Shown in pieces: positions 6,354 through 6,661 of a stretch of 6,661 nt of DNA. A program made the position numbers and the translations under genes. Below the pieces are notes generated by a model. That model made no database searches and was not told where the DNA came from. It saw only the letters and a list, made by a program, of their open reading frames with translations. The number at the start of each line of letters is the position of its first letter. Positions within the stretch are counted from its first letter, which is position 1. Source of the stretch: CAZWRK01 sp964635875 (GTDB lineage Bacteria; Pseudomonadota; Gammaproteobacteria; Burkholderiales; Aquaspirillaceae); NCBI GenBank assembly GCA_964635875.1, contig CAZWRK010000183.1, forward strand, positions 1 to 6,661. Reading direction: 5' to 3'.

Positions 6354-6367
6354 CAGATAAGTATCTG
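6354..6367. promoter_or_regulatory. Palindrome CAGATA-AG-TATCTG beside the finR start (candidate autoregulatory operator)
   Basis: This 14-bp element is a perfect dyad, ten bases before the finR ATG. A CATAAT hexamer on the minus strand at 6372-6377 could be the finR -10, which would place the dyad at the transcription start or in the short leader. LysR regulators commonly repress their own gene from such sites. Whether FinR binds here is inference. Confidence 0.45.
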
Positions 6368-6372
6368 CGGAA

Positions 6373-6392
6373 TTATGCGCTTTTCCGCATAA
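6373..6392. promoter_or_regulatory. Inverted repeat TTATGCG-N6-CGCATAA (candidate FinR activation site for fpr)
   Basis: A perfect 7-bp inverted repeat with a 6-base spacer, interlocked with a second one (GCGGAA 6367-6372 and TTCCGC 6383-6388). A weak fpr promoter, TTTCCG (6382-6387) and TATCCT (6404-6409) with 16 bases between, overlaps its right arm. An activator site next to a poor -35 is what a LysR-activated promoter looks like. The repeat contains T-N12-A at its centre and not the common T-N11-A, so it is an imperfect LysR box. Confidence 0.45.
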
Positions 6393-6445
6393 GGACGGCA
6401 GCGTATCCTGACGTTATCCCTTTAATTTGCTGACGGAATTTCATC

Positions 6446-6661
6446 ATGGCCAACTTCGCTGCCGAGCGTGTGTTAAGTGTGCATCATTGGAATGACACTT
6501 TATTTAGCTTCAAAACCACTCGTGACCCCGGTTTGCGCTTCAAAAATGGCCATTTTGTGATGATTGGCCTTGAGGTCGAAGGCCGCCCGTTAATGCGCGC
6601 TTACAGCATTGCCAGCTCGAACTACGAAGAACATCTCGAGTTCTTCAGCATCAAAGTGCCC
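6446..6661 (+). CDS. fpr: Ferredoxin/flavodoxin--NADP+ reductase, 5' part
   Basis: The first 72 codons of a bacterial subclass-I type FNR, which is normally about 258 residues; the gene runs off the right edge. The FAD-binding signature R51-A-Y-S54 is followed by I-A-S-S, and the preceding FKNGHFVMIGLEVEGRPLMRAYS stretch (32-54) is the FAD-domain beta-barrel of the Fpr family. The enzyme moves electrons between NADPH and ferredoxin or flavodoxin in the cytoplasm, supplying redox enzymes, iron-sulfur cluster repair and oxidative defence. CGGAA at 6434-6438 with seven bases to the ATG is a modest ribosome binding site. It is divergent from the FinR-like regulator, with 102 bases between start codons. 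The NADP-binding half is not visible, so the catalytic C-terminus cannot be checked. Confidence 0.88.
   Translation, partial: MANFAAERVLSVHHWNDTLFSFKTTRDPGLRFKNGHFVMIGLEVEGRPLMRAYSIASSNYEEHLEFFSIKVP

Noticed and set aside
5572..6392. Open frames of about 65-118 codons antisense to or overlapping finR
   Set aside because: They are other-frame shadows of a GC-rich gene. Their translations are rich in Arg, Ser, Pro and Ala with no domain pattern, and the finR frame itself is clearly LysR.

Overview
The window holds six protein genes: five complete and one cut off by the right edge. There are no RNA genes, insertion sequences or CRISPR arrays. The FinR-like regulator divergent from a ferredoxin--NADP+ reductase, the HutC regulator and the TSUP transporter all look proteobacterial. 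A betaproteobacterium, perhaps of the Neisseriales/Chitinibacteraceae type, is my best guess, but this rests on protein resemblance only. Base composition is uneven. Hand counts on sampled lines give about 32-35% G+C for the first gene, about 38-52% for the large minus-strand gene and about 58-65% for the transporter; the right-hand genes look similarly GC-rich by eye.

Left part (1-3497), signalling. A small protein with an Hpt (histidine phosphotransfer) domain and a degenerate receiver domain (124-879, +) converges on, and overlaps by four bases, a large membrane c-di-GMP enzyme (876-3497, -). The large protein has a periplasmic DUF3365/Tll0287-like sensor with a CxxCH haem-c motif, a HAMP-like linker, a GAF-like region, an apparently intact GGDEF domain with an I-site, and an EAL domain whose signature reads ECL. 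It looks like a redox or ligand sensor that sets c-di-GMP level. The Hpt/pseudo-receiver protein could relay or titrate phosphoryl groups, but no histidine kinase is present in the window.

Middle (3498-3843). A non-coding stretch of 346 bases separates two divergent genes. It contains a small perfect inverted repeat, a plausible promoter for the transporter, and the change in base composition.

Right part (3844-6661), transport and regulation. A TauE/SafE (TSUP) exporter (+) converges on a HutC-type GntR regulator (-), with a long hairpin between them. Upstream of hutC on the same strand is a FinR/YeiE-type LysR regulator. It is divergent from fpr (ferredoxin/flavodoxin--NADP+ reductase, 5' part only) across a 102-base intergenic region with two clean palindromes. 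A TSUP sulfite/organosulfonate-type exporter, a FinR-like regulator and a reductase that can feed electrons to redox enzymes together suggest a sulfite/redox homeostasis theme. HutC stands apart from any hut catabolic gene here and seems to have its own promoter, placed so close to the ATG that a leaderless mRNA is likely.
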